Under the pieces are notes generated by a model that worked only from the letters and a program-made list of their open reading frames with translations, searched no databases and had not been told where the DNA came from. A stretch of DNA of 64,000 bases from Deltaproteobacteria bacterium. Lineage in GTDB: Bacteria; Myxococcota_A; UBA9160; PR03. The DNA is taken from assembly GCA_035063765.1 (NCBI GenBank), contig JAPSFT010000019.1, positions 22,499 to 86,498 of the forward strand, in the 5' to 3' direction. Within the stretch, counting starts at the first letter, position 1, and the number at the start of each line of letters is the position of its first letter. A program made the position numbers and the translations under genes. Positions 48,247 to 56,885 of the stretch are shown piece after piece.

Positions 48247-49472
48247 GGGGCGCTTCCCGTGATCCGCTCCAGGAACTCGGCCATCCGGGAGGCTAGCGCG
48301 TCGCGCTGGAAGCCCTGATCCACCCATTCGCGTCCGGCGCGCGCCCGCAGCGCCGCCTCCTCCGGATGGGTACGGATCCGTTCGAGGACGTCGGCGAGCT
48401 GCACGGCGTCCTCGGGATCGACGAGGAATCCGGCCTTCGCCTCCTCGACCAGGCGGCGGATCTCGCCCCGCGCGGCCACCACGACCGGGCGCTGCTGCGC
48501 GCAGAACTCGAAGACCTTCGACGGGATCACGGTCTCGAAGACCGGGAGATCCCGCAGCATCACGAGCAGGCAGTCGACGGAAGCGATCCAGGCCGGGATC
48601 TCGGCGCGGGGCCGGAGCCCGAGGAAGCGGACGTTCGTGAGGCCGCGCCGGGCGGCCTCGGCCTCGAGACGCGCGCGATCGGCCCCGTCACCGATCAGGA
48701 GGAACGCCACGTCCTCGCGATCCCGCATCCCTTCGGCAGTGTCGAGGATCGTTCCGAGCGCGTGGGCGAGGCCGAGCGTCCCGATGTAGGCCGCGAGCCA
48801 GCGGCCCTCGAGCCCGTGCCGCCGGAGCAGCTCGGGATCCGGCGGCCGCGGCGCGAACAGCTTGGCGTCGATGCCGTTGTAGACGAGCTCGATCCGGTCG
48901 CGCGGGACCCCGCGGCTGCTGATGTGATCGATGAAGGCGCGCGTATTGACGACGATCCCCGCCGCGCTCCGGTAGAGGCGGGTCTCGACCCACTCGAGGA
49001 AGCGGATCGCGCGCGCGCTCCGGAGCTGCCCGAGCTGGACGATCGAGTCCGGCCAGAGGTCGCGCACCTCGAGCACGAAGGGACGGCGGCGGAGGCGGGA
49101 GATGACGGCCCCCGCGAGGCCCACGAAGAACTGCGGGCTGGTGGCGACCACGACGTCCGGCCGCGGCGCGCGCAGCGAGGCCAGGACCGAGGCCGCCGCG
49201 AAGAGCAGGTAGTTGAGCGTCCGCCGCACGAACCCCTCGTTGGGCGTGACATAGGTCCAGGTCCGGAGCACGCGGATCCCGTCGATCCGCTCCTCCTGGA
49301 GCAGGCGGTTGCGATAGCCGGGGAAGATCTCGCCGCGCGGGTGGTTGGGGACGCCCGTGATCACGGTGACCTCGTGGCCGTCCCGGACCCACTGGCGGGC
49401 GTGCTCGTGGGTCCGGTTCGCAGGCGCGTTGACCTCGGGTGGGAAGTAGTGGCTGACGAAGAGGATCCTCAC
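48243..49472 (-). CDS. Glycosyltransferase family 4 protein, WbuB-like
   Basis: A 409-residue GT-B enzyme. It opens RILFVSHYFPPEVNAPANRTHEHAR, as in WbuB-type transferases acting with WecB-type sugars. VITGVPNHPRGEIFPGYRNR and FVLEVRDLWPDSIVQLG are signature segments of this subgroup. The donor domain has AAYIGTLGLAHALGTIL, FLLIGDGADRARL and FETVIPSKVFEFCAQQRPVV with EX7E-like glutamates. GTG 49472 is chosen because it directly starts the conserved strand; it lies 7 bases after the wecB stop. An FucNAc or ManNAc-type donor is plausible given wecB. Confidence 0.88.
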   Translation of the reverse strand: MRILFVSHYFPPEVNAPANRTHEHARQWVRDGHEVTVITGVPNHPRGEIFPGYRNRLLQEERIDGIRVLRTWTYVTPNEGFVRRTLNYLLFAAASVLASLRAPRPDVVVATSPQFFVGLAGAVISRLRRRPFVLEVRDLWPDSIVQLGQLRSARAIRFLEWVETRLYRSAAGIVVNTRAFIDHISSRGVPRDRIELVYNGIDAKLFAPRPPDPELLRRHGLEGRWLAAYIGTLGLAHALGTILDTAEGMRDREDVAFLLIGDGADRARLEAEAARRGLTNVRFLGLRPRAEIPAWIASVDCLLVMLRDLPVFETVIPSKVFEFCAQQRPVVVAARGEIRRLVEEAKAGFLVDPEDAVQLADVLERIRTHPEEAALRARAGREWVDQGFQRDALASRMAEFLERITGSAP

Positions 49473-49479
49473 CGCGAAC

Positions 49480-50610
49480 TCAGAGCCCGCCGTCCAGGGC
49501 GCCGCCGCCAGCCTGTGCCTCGAGGACCGCGACGATCCGCTCGGCGGCACGGCCATCCCACCCCTCCGGCACGCGCCCCTTCCGCGCCTCGCCGTCGAGG
49601 ATGCGGCGGGATTCCCGGCGGATCGCGGCCGGGTCGCTGCCGATCAGGAGATTCGTCCCCTCGCTGAGGGTGACCGGGCGCTCCGTGCTGTCGCGCAGGG
49701 TGAGACAGGGCACGCCGAGCGCGGTGGTCTCCTCCTGGATCCCCCCGGAGTCCGTCAGCACGAGCCGCGCGCTTGCCATGAGGCCCAGGAACTCGAGGTA
49801 GCCGAGCGGCTCGGTGAGCTGGAGGGCCGGAGTGCGCCCGTCGAGCCGGTTCGCGATCGAGGCGCTCGTTCGCGGGTGGATCGGAAAGAGGACGGGCAGC
49901 TCGCGGTGCAGGTCCTCGAGCGCGGCGAAGAGCCCGCGTAGGCGCGCGGGGTCGTCCACGTTCCCCGGCCGGTGCAGGGTGAGCAGCGCGTAGCCGCCCG
50001 GCTCGAGGCCCAGCCGCTCGAAGGGCGCCGCCTTGCGGGCCCGCTCGAGGTGCCCGAGCAGGGTGTCGATCATCACGTTGCCGACGAAGTGGATGCGATC
50101 CTCGGCGACGCCCTCCCGGCGCAGGTTCTCGGCGCCCGAGGGCTCGCTCGTGAACAGCCACCGCGAGACGGCGTCCGTCATGAGGCGATTGATCTCCTCC
50201 GGCATCGAGCGGTCGAAGGAGCGCAGGCCCGCCTCGACGTGGGCGACCGGGATCCCGAGCTTCACCGCGGCCAGGGTCGCCGCCAGGGTGGAGTTCACGT
50301 CGCCCACCACGAGCACGACGTCTGGCTGCCGCTCGACCAGGACGGGCTCGATCGCGCGCAGCACGTCGGCCGTCTGCACAGCGTGGGAGCCCGAGCCGAC
50401 GCCGAGGTGTACGTCGGGCTCGGGGATCCCGAGGTCGCGGAAGAAGGCGTCCGACATCGCCGCGTCGTAGTGCTGGCCGGTGTGGACGAGCAGCGCGTCG
50501 ATCCCCGGCCGCGCGCGCATCACCCGCAGCAGGGGCGCCACCTTCATGAAGTTCGGGCGCGCGCCGGCCACGGTCAGCACGCGGATCCGTCGATCGGTCC
50601 GTTCGCTCAA
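49480..50610 (-). CDS. wecB: UDP-N-acetylglucosamine 2-epimerase (non-hydrolysing)
   Basis: Converts UDP-GlcNAc to UDP-ManNAc. The 376 residues show the family signature throughout: VAGARPNFMKVAPLLR at the start, VHTGQHYDAAMSDAFFRDLGI, GDVNSTLA, HVEAGLRSFDRSMPEEINR, and DSGGIQEETTALGVPCL with the catalytic-region Glu. TTG 50610 is used because the conserved RIRVLTVAGARPNF then begins 9 residues in. Other in-frame starts would run antisense through the carbamoyltransferase region. It feeds the WbuB-like transferase immediately downstream. Confidence 0.92.
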   Translation of the reverse strand: MSERTDRRIRVLTVAGARPNFMKVAPLLRVMRARPGIDALLVHTGQHYDAAMSDAFFRDLGIPEPDVHLGVGSGSHAVQTADVLRAIEPVLVERQPDVVLVVGDVNSTLAATLAAVKLGIPVAHVEAGLRSFDRSMPEEINRLMTDAVSRWLFTSEPSGAENLRREGVAEDRIHFVGNVMIDTLLGHLERARKAAPFERLGLEPGGYALLTLHRPGNVDDPARLRGLFAALEDLHRELPVLFPIHPRTSASIANRLDGRTPALQLTEPLGYLEFLGLMASARLVLTDSGGIQEETTALGVPCLTLRDSTERPVTLSEGTNLLIGSDPAAIRRESRRILDGEARKGRVPEGWDGRAAERIVAVLEAQAGGGALDGGL

Positions 50611-50624
50611 GCGGCTGGCTCGAG

Positions 50625-50807
50625 CTAGAACAGCGCGTAGATGAACGGCGCCACCGCCGAGCCCTGGGTCAGCACGATCAGCAGCGAGAGCAGCAGCATC
50701 GTGACGAGGATCGGACCCAGCCACCACTTCTTGCGCACGCGCATGAAGGCCCACAGGTCCTTGAAGATGCCGAGGCTCTCGAGTCGCCCGCCGCTGCTCT
50801 TTGCCAT
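50625..50807 (-). CDS. Small membrane protein, DUF5989-like
   Basis: A 60-residue protein with an N-terminal amphipathic part (LGIFKDLWAFMRVRKKWW) and one membrane helix (LGPILVTMLLLSLLIVLTQG). This pattern matches the DUF5989 proteins found beside carbamoyltransferases in polysaccharide loci. It lies 12 bases downstream of the carbamoyltransferase and 14 bases before wecB on the same strand. I infer that it tethers or assists the carbamoyltransferase at the membrane. There is no catalytic motif. Confidence 0.72.
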   Translation of the reverse strand: MAKSSGGRLESLGIFKDLWAFMRVRKKWWLGPILVTMLLLSLLIVLTQGSAVAPFIYALF

Positions 50808-50819
50808 CGTGTTCGTCTC

Positions 50820-52559
50820 CTAGTCCAATGCGTAGAGCGTGCGCCAATCCTCGTCTTCTTCGAGCTTCGGCTGCTCACGCTTGAAGAGAAGCTGGTTGCC
50901 CAGGACCAGCACGTCCATGTCGGTACGCATGAAGCAGAGATAGGCGTGCTCGGGCGAGCAGACGATCGGCTCGCCGCGCACGTTGAAGGAGGTGTTGATC
51001 AGGACCGGGCAGCCGGTCTGGCGGTCGAACTCCGCGATCAGGTCGTAGAAGGCGGGCGCCGTCTCGCGGGTCACGGTCTGGACGCGCGCCGAGCCGTCCA
51101 CGTGGGTGACGGCCGGGATCTCGCGGCCGGGCTTCACCTGGCAGACGAGCAGCATGTAGGGGCTCTCGCGGTCGAGCTCGAACCACTCGGACGCCCGATC
51201 CGCCAGGACGGCCGGGGCGAAGGGACGGAAGCTCTCGCGGAACTTGATCTTCAGGTTGACCCGCTGCCAGTTCTCCTGGTTGCGCGGGTCGGCCAGGATG
51301 CTGCGCATGCCGAGCGAACGCGGCCCCCACTCCATGCGCCCCTGCATCCAGCCGACCACGGCCTGCTCCTCGTGGAGCTGGCGGGCGGTCTCGCGGATCA
51401 TCTCGTCGCGGGAGCGGGCGTGGTAGGGGAGCTTGCGCTCGTCGAGCCAGCGGCGGATCTCCTCGTCCGACCAGGCGGGGCCCCAGTAGGCGTGGTCCAT
51501 CCGGAAGCGCCGCGGGTGGCCGAGGACGCTGTTGTGGACGAAGAGGGCGGCACCGAGGGCGCTCCCCGCGTCGCCGGCCGCCGGCTGCACCCAGAGGTTC
51601 TCGAAGGGCCCTTCGCGGACGATCCGGCCGTTGGCGACGCAGTTGAGCGCCACGCCGCCCGCCATCACGAGGTTCCGCAGGCCCGTGCGGGCGTGGAGGT
51701 CCCGCACCATCCGGAGCATGACCTCCTCGGTGACCTTCTGGACGCTCGCCGCGCAGTCCCAGTGGAAGGCCTCCATCTTCGACTCGGGATCGCGGCGCGG
51801 GTGCCCGAAGAGCTTCGCGAAGCGATCGTTGGTCATGGTGAGGCCGTAGTCGTAGGCGAAGTACTTCATGTTCAGCTTGAAGGAGCCGTCCTCGCGCAGG
51901 TCCACGAGCTCCTTCAGGATCAGGTCGTAGTACTTCGGCTCGCCGTAGGGGGCGGCGCCCATCACCTTGTACTCGGCGCTGTTCACCTTGAATCCCAGGT
52001 AGTAGGTGAAGGCGCTGTAGAGGAGCCCGAGCGAGTGCGGGAAGCGGATCTCGCGCAGCATCTCGATCTGGTTGCCGCGGCCCACGGCCTCGGTGGCCGT
52101 CGCCCACTCGCCGACGCCGTCCACGGTGAGGATCGCCGCCTCCTCGTAGGGGGAGGGCAGGAAGGCGGCGGCGGCGTGCGACTGGTGGTGCTCGGAGAAG
52201 AGGACCTCGCCCTGGTAGCCGAGCTCGCGCGCGATCACGCTCGGGACCCAGAGCTTCTCCTTGAGCCAGACGGGGATCGCCTTCGAGAAGGACGGCAGCG
52301 ACTTCGGGAAGGTCGCGAGGTAGGTGAGCAGGATGCGCTCGAACTTGACGAAGGGCTTGTCGTAGAAGGCGACGTAGTCGACCTCGTCGATGCCGATCCC
52401 GGCCTCGCGCAGGCAGTAGGCGACGGCCTGCTTCGGGAGGTCCGGATCGTGGCGCTTGCGGGTGAAGCGCTCCTCGTGCGCGGCCGCGACGAGCTCGCCG
52501 TCGCGCAGGAGCGCCGCTGCCGAGTCGTGGTAGAAGCACGAGATGCCGAGGACGTTCAC
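50820..52559 (-). CDS. Carbamoyltransferase, NodU/TobZ family
   Basis: A 579-residue cytosolic enzyme that moves a carbamoyl group from carbamoyl phosphate, through carbamoyl-AMP, to a sugar hydroxyl. N-terminal YrdC/Kae1-like motifs are VLGISCFYHDSAAALL, HHQSHAAAAFLPSPYEEAA and TVDGVGEW. GGVALNCVANGRI follows. The C-terminal domain has GRMEWGPRSLGMRSILADPR and NTSFNVRGEPIVCSPEHA, the nucleotide-binding region of TobZ. GTG 52559 starts the conserved strand; upstream in-frame codons overlap the small membrane gene. Flanked on both sides by tiny membrane proteins. Confidence 0.92.
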   Translation of the reverse strand: MNVLGISCFYHDSAAALLRDGELVAAAHEERFTRKRHDPDLPKQAVAYCLREAGIGIDEVDYVAFYDKPFVKFERILLTYLATFPKSLPSFSKAIPVWLKEKLWVPSVIARELGYQGEVLFSEHHQSHAAAAFLPSPYEEAAILTVDGVGEWATATEAVGRGNQIEMLREIRFPHSLGLLYSAFTYYLGFKVNSAEYKVMGAAPYGEPKYYDLILKELVDLREDGSFKLNMKYFAYDYGLTMTNDRFAKLFGHPRRDPESKMEAFHWDCAASVQKVTEEVMLRMVRDLHARTGLRNLVMAGGVALNCVANGRIVREGPFENLWVQPAAGDAGSALGAALFVHNSVLGHPRRFRMDHAYWGPAWSDEEIRRWLDERKLPYHARSRDEMIRETARQLHEEQAVVGWMQGRMEWGPRSLGMRSILADPRNQENWQRVNLKIKFRESFRPFAPAVLADRASEWFELDRESPYMLLVCQVKPGREIPAVTHVDGSARVQTVTRETAPAFYDLIAEFDRQTGCPVLINTSFNVRGEPIVCSPEHAYLCFMRTDMDVLVLGNQLLFKREQPKLEEDEDWRTLYALD

Positions 52560-52585
52560 GTGGGGACTCCGGATCGCGGCGACGC

Positions 52586-52837
52586 TCAGAAGGGTTGCTT
52601 CACGTTCTCGAGCAGCGGCGGCCGGCTGTCGGCGTCCCGCCACGCGGAGCCGGTGCCGCCGAGCCCCCGCCGCGAGAGGAAGTCGCTGCCGACCGCGCGC
52701 GACACGAGCGAGGCCGGGCCGATCACGAGGCCGTAGATCAGGCCCAGCAGGACCAGCGTCTGCACCTCGGCGAAGCGGGCCACGATCTGCATCCAGCCCT
52801 CGAGCAGGCGGCGGATCGGCGAAGCTCCTTCGATCAT
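52586..52837 (-). CDS. Small one-helix membrane protein next to carbamoyltransferase
   Basis: An 83-residue protein with one membrane segment of about 20 residues (TLVLLGLIYGLVIGPASLV) after an amphipathic N-terminus, and a polar tail ending WRDADSRPPLLENVKQPF. I do not assign a family; small proteins of this kind accompany carbamoyltransferases in exopolysaccharide loci. It is the first gene of the leftward wecB group, 26 bases before the carbamoyltransferase start. A membrane-targeting role is inferred. Confidence 0.6.
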   Translation of the reverse strand: MIEGASPIRRLLEGWMQIVARFAEVQTLVLLGLIYGLVIGPASLVSRAVGSDFLSRRGLGGTGSAWRDADSRPPLLENVKQPF

Positions 52838-53118
52838 GAGTACCCCATCGTCACCGGAGAGGTCGCAGCGGAGGCAGCGGCATCCGAGGAGGGCGGAGCA
52901 TACCCGGGACCCTGCCCAGCACCGAATCGTCCCTGAGCGCCCCCAGGGGCATCATCCTGCCACGCTCCCGTTCTCTCCACCTCCTCTGGCTGCCGATAGA
53001 GGAAATCGTCTTCCCAGGTGGAAACAGCCTTCCCAAGCGCGGAAGATTCTTACACACTCTGCGCCCGCCGTTGGGTGCGGGTCCCTACGCTACCCGCCGC
53101 AAGGGAGAAGGACGAAGG

Positions 53119-54540
53119 ATGGCGCAGTCCCATCGGATGCTGGTGATCGACGACGACCCCGGCCTGCGGGACTACCTCAAGGCGCTGGCTTCGAGCCGCG
53201 GCTACCAGGTCTTCACCGCCGGCACCGGCGAAGACGCGATCGAGTCGCTCGATGCGACCCGCCCCGACCTCGTGACGCTCGACCTGGTGCTGCCGGGCAT
53301 GGACGGCCTCGAGACCCTGCGCCGGATCAAGGAGCGCTTGCCCGACGTCCCGGTCGTGATGCTCTCCGGCCACGGCCAGGCCCGCAACATCGTCGAGGCC
53401 ATGAAGCTCGGGGCCTCCGACTTCCTGCGCAAGCCCTTCGAGGTGGAGGAGCTCGAGGTCGCCTTCCAGAAGGCGCTCGAGAAGCGCGCGCTCCGCAAGG
53501 AGGTGGAGGAGCTGCGCGGGCGCGTCCGCTCGGAGAGCGAGCTCCTGATGTTGTGCGGCGACGACCCCAAGATGAAGGAGGTCCGCGACATCATCGAGCA
53601 GGTGGCCGACACCGACATCACGGTGCTGGTGCGCGGCGAGAGCGGGACGGGCAAGGAGCTGGTGGCGCGCGCGCTCCACCGCCTGTCGAACCGCGCGGAC
53701 CGCCCGTTCGTGAAGGTCAACTGCGCGGCCCTGCCCTCGGAGCTCCTCGAGAGCGAGCTCTTCGGCTTCGAGAAGGGCGCCTTCACGGGCGCCCAGCGCC
53801 GCAAGCTCGGGAAGTTCGAGTACGCGAACCGCGGGACGATCTTCCTCGACGAGATCAGCGAGATGCACCCGGCCCTGCAGGCGAAGCTCCTGCAGGTCCT
53901 GCAGGACGGCGAGTTCTCGCGGCTCGGCGGCGAGAGCGACGTGCGGGTGGACACGCGCGTCATCGCCGCGACCAACCGGAACCTCGAGTCGGCCGTGGCC
54001 GACGGCAGCTTCCGCGAGGATCTCTTCTACCGACTCAACGTGGTGACCGTGCAGCTCCCGGCCCTGCGGGATCGGCGGGACGCGATCCCGTTACTCACGG
54101 AGCACTTCCTCGCCATGTACAACCAGCAGTACGGAAAGGACCTGAAGCAGCTCCGCCCGCGCACCGTGGAGATGTTCCACGGCTACCACTGGCCCGGGAA
54201 CGTGCGCGAGCTCGAGAACATGGTGAAGCGGATGGTGGTCCTCGGGACGGATGCGACCGTCCTGGAGGAGATCACCCACAGGATGGCGTCGGCAACGCCC
54301 GAGAATGGGGGCGAAGGCCCCCTCGACCTCGGGGCCCTGGGCGTGGATCTCGACGACGCCAAGAGCCTGGATCTCAAGGCGATCGCCAAACGTGCCGCCC
54401 AGATGGCCGAGAAGCGGGTGATCGAGCGGGTCCTGGACCAGACGCGCTGGAACCGGAAGGAAGCCGCCGAGCGGCTCCAGATCAGCTACAAAGCCCTGCT
54501 TTACAAAATGAAGGAAAACGGCCTCAGCCCGGCGGGCTGA
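53119..54540 (+). CDS. Sigma-54-dependent response regulator, NtrC type
   Basis: A 473-residue activator. The receiver has the acidic triad Asp11-Asp12-Asp13, phosphoacceptor Asp55 (VTLDLVLPG) and Lys105. The AAA+ domain has Walker A GESGTGKE at 173-180, GAFTGA at 220-225 and FLDEISEM Walker B near 243. The Fis-type HTH near the C-terminus is WNRKEAAERLQISYKALLYKM. The ATG at 53119 follows GAAGG. No kinase is adjacent. It reads into the export operon, so it likely activates polysaccharide genes. It is a close structural match to the regulator at 12088-13512. A hairpin covers its last codons. Confidence 0.93.
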   Translation: MAQSHRMLVIDDDPGLRDYLKALASSRGYQVFTAGTGEDAIESLDATRPDLVTLDLVLPGMDGLETLRRIKERLPDVPVVMLSGHGQARNIVEAMKLGASDFLRKPFEVEELEVAFQKALEKRALRKEVEELRGRVRSESELLMLCGDDPKMKEVRDIIEQVADTDITVLVRGESGTGKELVARALHRLSNRADRPFVKVNCAALPSELLESELFGFEKGAFTGAQRRKLGKFEYANRGTIFLDEISEMHPALQAKLLQVLQDGEFSRLGGESDVRVDTRVIAATNRNLESAVADGSFREDLFYRLNVVTVQLPALRDRRDAIPLLTEHFLAMYNQQYGKDLKQLRPRTVEMFHGYHWPGNVRELENMVKRMVVLGTDATVLEEITHRMASATPENGGEGPLDLGALGVDLDDAKSLDLKAIAKRAAQMAEKRVIERVLDQTRWNRKEAAERLQISYKALLYKMKENGLSPAG

Positions 54541-54543
54541 GGC
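54521..54543 (+). promoter_or_regulatory. Perfect hairpin over the stop codon of the sigma-54 regulator
   Basis: GCCTCAGCCC (54521-54530) pairs exactly with GGGCTGAGGC (54534-54543) around GGC. The TGA stop (54538-54540) is in the right arm. The export-protein ATG is 18 bases further. No T-tract follows, so it may control read-through, stabilise the regulator mRNA or mark a processing point. Confidence 0.4.
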
Positions 54544-54561
54544 GTCGCGAGGGGCCGTTGC

Positions 54562-55251
54562 ATGGATGGCAGGGAGTGCGCGAGCGCGATCACGATGACG
54601 GTCGTCCTGCTGGCGATGGCGGCCGGAGCCTCACTCGGCTTCGCATCGGTCGCCGAGGCCCAGGACGACGGAGCGGTCGCGACGGGCGAGCCGACCCCCG
54701 CGGAGCAGCCGGCGTCCGAGACGGTTCCGCTCCCCGCACCCTCCGCCGGGCTCGACGAGGCGGGAGACTATCTCATCGGTGCGCCCGACCTGCTGCGGAT
54801 CCTGGTCTGGCGCAGCCCCGAGCTCTCGACCGAGGTTCCGGTGCGGCCCGACGGCCGGATCTCGGTGCCGCTCCTGGGCGACATCCAGGCCGCCGGGATG
54901 ACCACCCATGAGCTCCGCGATCGCATCGCGACGGGGCTCAGCGAGTTCATCAGCGCTCCCGACGTCACGGTGATTGTGCTCGAGGTGAACAGCAAGGTCG
55001 TGTACCTGGTCGGAGCGGTGTCGCACCCCACCGCGGTGCCGCTGAATCGCGAAATGCGGGTGCTCGACGCGATCTCGGTCGCCGGCGGATTCTCGCCCTT
55101 CGCCGATCGTGACGATGTCCGCATCCTGCGCCCGCTCGCAGACGGCAGCATCGAGCAGCACGAGTTCAACTACAAGCGCTTCGTCAAGGGCAAGGACCCC
55201 GATGCGAACCTCCTGCTCCGGGCAGGAGACACGATCGTGGTTCCGGACTAG
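54562..55251 (+). CDS. Wza-type polysaccharide export protein
   Basis: A 229-residue exported protein that would form the periplasmic/outer-membrane export channel. The signal peptide (TVVLLAMAAGASLGFASVAEA, cleaved after AEA) is followed by a Pro/Ala/Glu linker to about residue 65. The poly_export domain reads GDYLIGAPDLLRILVWRSPEL and VRPDGRISVPLLGDIQAAG. The SLBB part has VYLVGAVSHPTAVPL and LRAGDTIVVPD at the end. It lacks a lipobox cysteine, unlike E. coli Wza, and is shorter. This matches the short exporters in XrtA-type loci. First gene of the export operon, 21 bases after the regulator. Confidence 0.88.
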   Translation: MDGRECASAITMTVVLLAMAAGASLGFASVAEAQDDGAVATGEPTPAEQPASETVPLPAPSAGLDEAGDYLIGAPDLLRILVWRSPELSTEVPVRPDGRISVPLLGDIQAAGMTTHELRDRIATGLSEFISAPDVTVIVLEVNSKVVYLVGAVSHPTAVPLNREMRVLDAISVAGGFSPFADRDDVRILRPLADGSIEQHEFNYKRFVKGKDPDANLLLRAGDTIVVPD

Positions 55252-55254
55252 CAA

Positions 55255-56862
55255 GTGCGCGCGCTGGCCCGGGCGCTGCTGCTCCTGTCCGTGTCCTTCG
55301 CCGCCAGCGCGGCGGGCGGGGCTGAGCTCAAGCTCGGATGGAACACCCAGGTGATCGGGGACTCGAACCCGCTGCGGTCGGCGGACGACGAGGAGCCGGA
55401 CGCGTCGATCTACGGCGGGCCGAACCTCAGCTTCCTCCATCGTGGGCCCAGCCTGGATGCGCGGATCGACTATCAGCTGCGCTACGAGCAGTACATCGAG
55501 CACAGCTCGGCCAACGGCTTCGAGCACTTCGCGAACGGCTTCACCCGCTGGCAGATCACGCCCAGGACCACCCTCGAGGTCAGGAACACCTTCTCGCGTA
55601 CACGCGGCCTCTCCGGCGAGTTCCTGCAGCCGATCCCCGGGATCGACCCGATCGGGGTGGCCGGCGATCTCCGGCTGGAGCGATCGGCCGTGACCTACGT
55701 CGTGCCGACTGCTCGCCTGACCCACCAGCTCTCCGAGCTCTGGTCCTTCGAGGGCTCGCTCGATGGGGCGCTCTACGACTCCGAGGGCGAGCGCAATGCG
55801 CCCTCGCAGTCCCTGCGCGGCGCGGGGCAGTTCATCCGCATCCTGAGCCCGCGGATGCTGGCAGGTGGGGGTGCGGCGGTGAGCCGGCAGCAGTTCGACG
55901 ACACCGAGAGGACGGTCGGCTCGGGAGCAACGTTCCTCGAGGCCTTCGGGGTCTTCCGCTACCAGTTCTCACCGACCTTCTCCATCTCGTTCTCGGGCGG
56001 CCCGGCCTGGAACGAGCCCGACAGCCCCGAGGACTATTCGCGCAACCCTCGCGTCGGAACGCGGCCGGACGCCTCGGAGGTGACGAGGCTCATCGACCCG
56101 ACCCGCTGCGTGCTGCCGGTGAGCGGCGAGGTCCCCGCCGGGACCGTGAGCATCTCGGCCTGCCCGCGGCGCAACACCGTCTTCTTCCCTCCCGGAGGCG
56201 GCTTTCCCGTCTTCGCGCCGAGCGCGCTGATCTCCACGGTCGCAGTCGACCCCCGTGCCTTGAGCTTCCACCGGGTCGATCGGCTCGGGGACGTCGAGGA
56301 CATCCCCGGCAGCGTCACCTTCTTCGGCCAGGCAAGCCTCGAGAAGCAATGGAACCACTTCAGGAGCTCGCTCTTCTACCAGCGGCGTGCGAGCACCTCC
56401 TCGGGATTGAACTCCAGCACCAACGTCGACGTCGCGTCGGCGCTGCTGAACTGGACTCCGGATCGCTGGTGGAGCGTCGATCTGCGAGGGACCTGGATCC
56501 TCCAGGCCCAGAACAGCGAGCAGACCTTCAGCGACGCCCTGCTCGATCCCAACCCGGTGACGGTCTACGTCGATTCGAGCGGCCGCGTGTTCGATGCGCC
56601 CCAGCCGGGGGCCACCGCCGTCCCCAACGCCGCTCGCATCGTGGGCGTGCGCGACGCGGGCCTGATCGACCTCGGGATCGAGATCGAGACCATCCGGCTC
56701 GATCTGCGAGCGCGGCGCCGCTTTGGCGAGCACCTGCTCGTATCGGCGATGACCGGCTGGTGGCGCCAGACGACCTCGGGGGACTTCCGGGAGGAGGTGA
56801 CCCTCGACAACTTCCGCGTCGAGCTGGGCCTCACCTGGACCTTTGATCCGATCGAGCTCTGA
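55255..56862 (+). CDS. Outer-membrane beta-barrel protein of the export locus
   Basis: A 535-residue protein with a signal peptide (LLLLSVSFAASAAGGA) and alternating hydrophobic/polar strands throughout, such as LKLGWNTQVIGDSNPL, DARIDYQLRYEQYI, TTLEVRNTF and FRVELGLTWTF near the end. A long loop (about 255-335) holds the two Cys of RCVLP...SACPR. It resembles the TIGR03016-type outer-membrane proteins of exosortase-linked exopolysaccharide loci. The terminal residue is Leu rather than Phe. GTG 55255 is 4 bases after the Wza-type stop. Probably a porin-like partner in polymer secretion. Confidence 0.75.
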   Translation: MRALARALLLLSVSFAASAAGGAELKLGWNTQVIGDSNPLRSADDEEPDASIYGGPNLSFLHRGPSLDARIDYQLRYEQYIEHSSANGFEHFANGFTRWQITPRTTLEVRNTFSRTRGLSGEFLQPIPGIDPIGVAGDLRLERSAVTYVVPTARLTHQLSELWSFEGSLDGALYDSEGERNAPSQSLRGAGQFIRILSPRMLAGGGAAVSRQQFDDTERTVGSGATFLEAFGVFRYQFSPTFSISFSGGPAWNEPDSPEDYSRNPRVGTRPDASEVTRLIDPTRCVLPVSGEVPAGTVSISACPRRNTVFFPPGGGFPVFAPSALISTVAVDPRALSFHRVDRLGDVEDIPGSVTFFGQASLEKQWNHFRSSLFYQRRASTSSGLNSSTNVDVASALLNWTPDRWWSVDLRGTWILQAQNSEQTFSDALLDPNPVTVYVDSSGRVFDAPQPGATAVPNAARIVGVRDAGLIDLGIEIETIRLDLRARRRFGEHLLVSAMTGWWRQTTSGDFREEVTLDNFRVELGLTWTFDPIEL

Positions 56863-56885
56863 TCGCCGGCAACGAGGGACGACCC

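Noticed and set aside
45214..48318. Plus-strand open frame of 1034 codons
   Set aside because: Mirror of the CapK-Gfo fusion gene; its composition is Asp/Arg/Val/His-rich and no motif is present.
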